DNA of 5,440 nucleotides from CALARM01 sp040217695 (GTDB lineage Bacteria > Vulcanimicrobiota > SpSt-956 > JAKJGF01). Made by a program: the position numbers and the translations under genes. The DNA is taken from the NCBI GenBank assembly GCA_040217695.1, contig JBEHWO010000444.1, forward strand, positions 1 through 5,440, written 5' to 3'. The notes under the pieces are model-generated. The model made no database searches and was not told the origin of the DNA. It was given only the letters and a program-made list of their open reading frames with translations. The first letter of the stretch is position 1, and every line of letters begins with the position of its first letter. Shown piece after piece: positions 5,187-5,440 of the stretch.

Positions 5187-5440
5187 ATGGAAATTGAAAC
5201 AGGAAGGGTTCTAAACAAAATCTACAGAGTGGTAAATCTTCTCGGTAAAGGATCTATGGGGAATGTCTATCTTGTGGAAAGGATTAAATACGATAAAAAA
5301 TTCGTCGTAAAGGAATTGAATTTTTCACAGGAAGCAGGCCTTGATATTTCCGCTGCAAAAGAAATATTCCACAGAGAAGCGGAATTTATGGCTAAAATCA
5401 ACCATCCGGGAGTTCCGAAGATGCACGGCGTTTTTTCTCA
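5187..5440 (+). CDS. Second Hanks-type Ser/Thr protein kinase, 3' truncated by window edge
   Basis: Only the first 84 codons are present. They contain the start of a kinase domain: glycine loop GKGSMG (20-25), ATP-binding Lys42 in VVKE, helix-C Glu in REAE (about 64), and the HPGVPKMHGVF segment. It aligns without gaps to the kinase at 2215-4119, with 48 of 84 residues identical by my count, so the two are close paralogues. A tandem ATGATG offers two starts; the second (5187) fits both the ribosome binding site spacing and the alignment. Whether this copy also has a membrane segment and TPR repeats lies beyond the window. It is transcribed away from the first kinase, with the toxin-antitoxin pair between them. 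Confidence 0.9.
   Translation, partial: MEIETGRVLNKIYRVVNLLGKGSMGNVYLVERIKYDKKFVVKELNFSQEAGLDISAAKEIFHREAEFMAKINHPGVPKMHGVFS

Overview
This 5440-base window is AT-rich bacterial DNA from an organism I cannot name with confidence. It combines a pseudopilin-like protein ending in a Y-P-Q-Y...QGL pattern, a secreted ankyrin protein, and Hanks-type kinases fused through one membrane segment to TPR repeats. From memory, that mix is common in poorly cultured phyla such as Eremiobacterota/Xenobia, Wallbacteria or Riflebacteria, but this placement is only a guess. Genes are compact, most starts have a GGAGG-type ribosome binding site, and no rRNA, tRNA, CRISPR array or transposase is visible.

Layout, left to right. 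Positions 1-527 hold the 3' part of a membrane protein that carries a pilin-like domain after a first membrane segment. Positions 528-715 are non-coding, with a hairpin just after the stop and a long imperfect palindrome (585-668) built around three ACGCGT motifs. Positions 716-1573 encode a predicted exported protein of about eight ankyrin repeats. It converges on a two-gene minus-strand unit: an isoprenylcysteine methyltransferase-like membrane protein (1588-2196) downstream of a receptor-like Ser/Thr kinase with a TPR domain (2215-4119). The kinase most likely starts at an unusual CTG codon. A 302-base divergent regulatory region (4120-4421) holds several inverted repeats and promoter candidates for both directions. 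Then comes a DUF433 / DUF5615 (PIN-like) toxin-antitoxin pair with a 4-base overlap (4422-5077). The window ends inside a second kinase gene (from 5187), a close paralogue of the first.

How the genes may work together: the kinase is expected to have a cytoplasmic catalytic domain and a TPR scaffold across the membrane, and the methyltransferase-like protein 18 bases downstream is probably co-transcribed. The toxin-antitoxin pair sits between two divergently oriented paralogous kinases and has its own promoter with a palindrome in the -35/-10 spacer, suggesting an autoregulated module. The leads most worth checking are the CTG start, the pilin-like domain with the prepilin glycine replaced by arginine, the ACGCGT palindrome, and the structured kinase leader. 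I see no clearly new multi-gene system.
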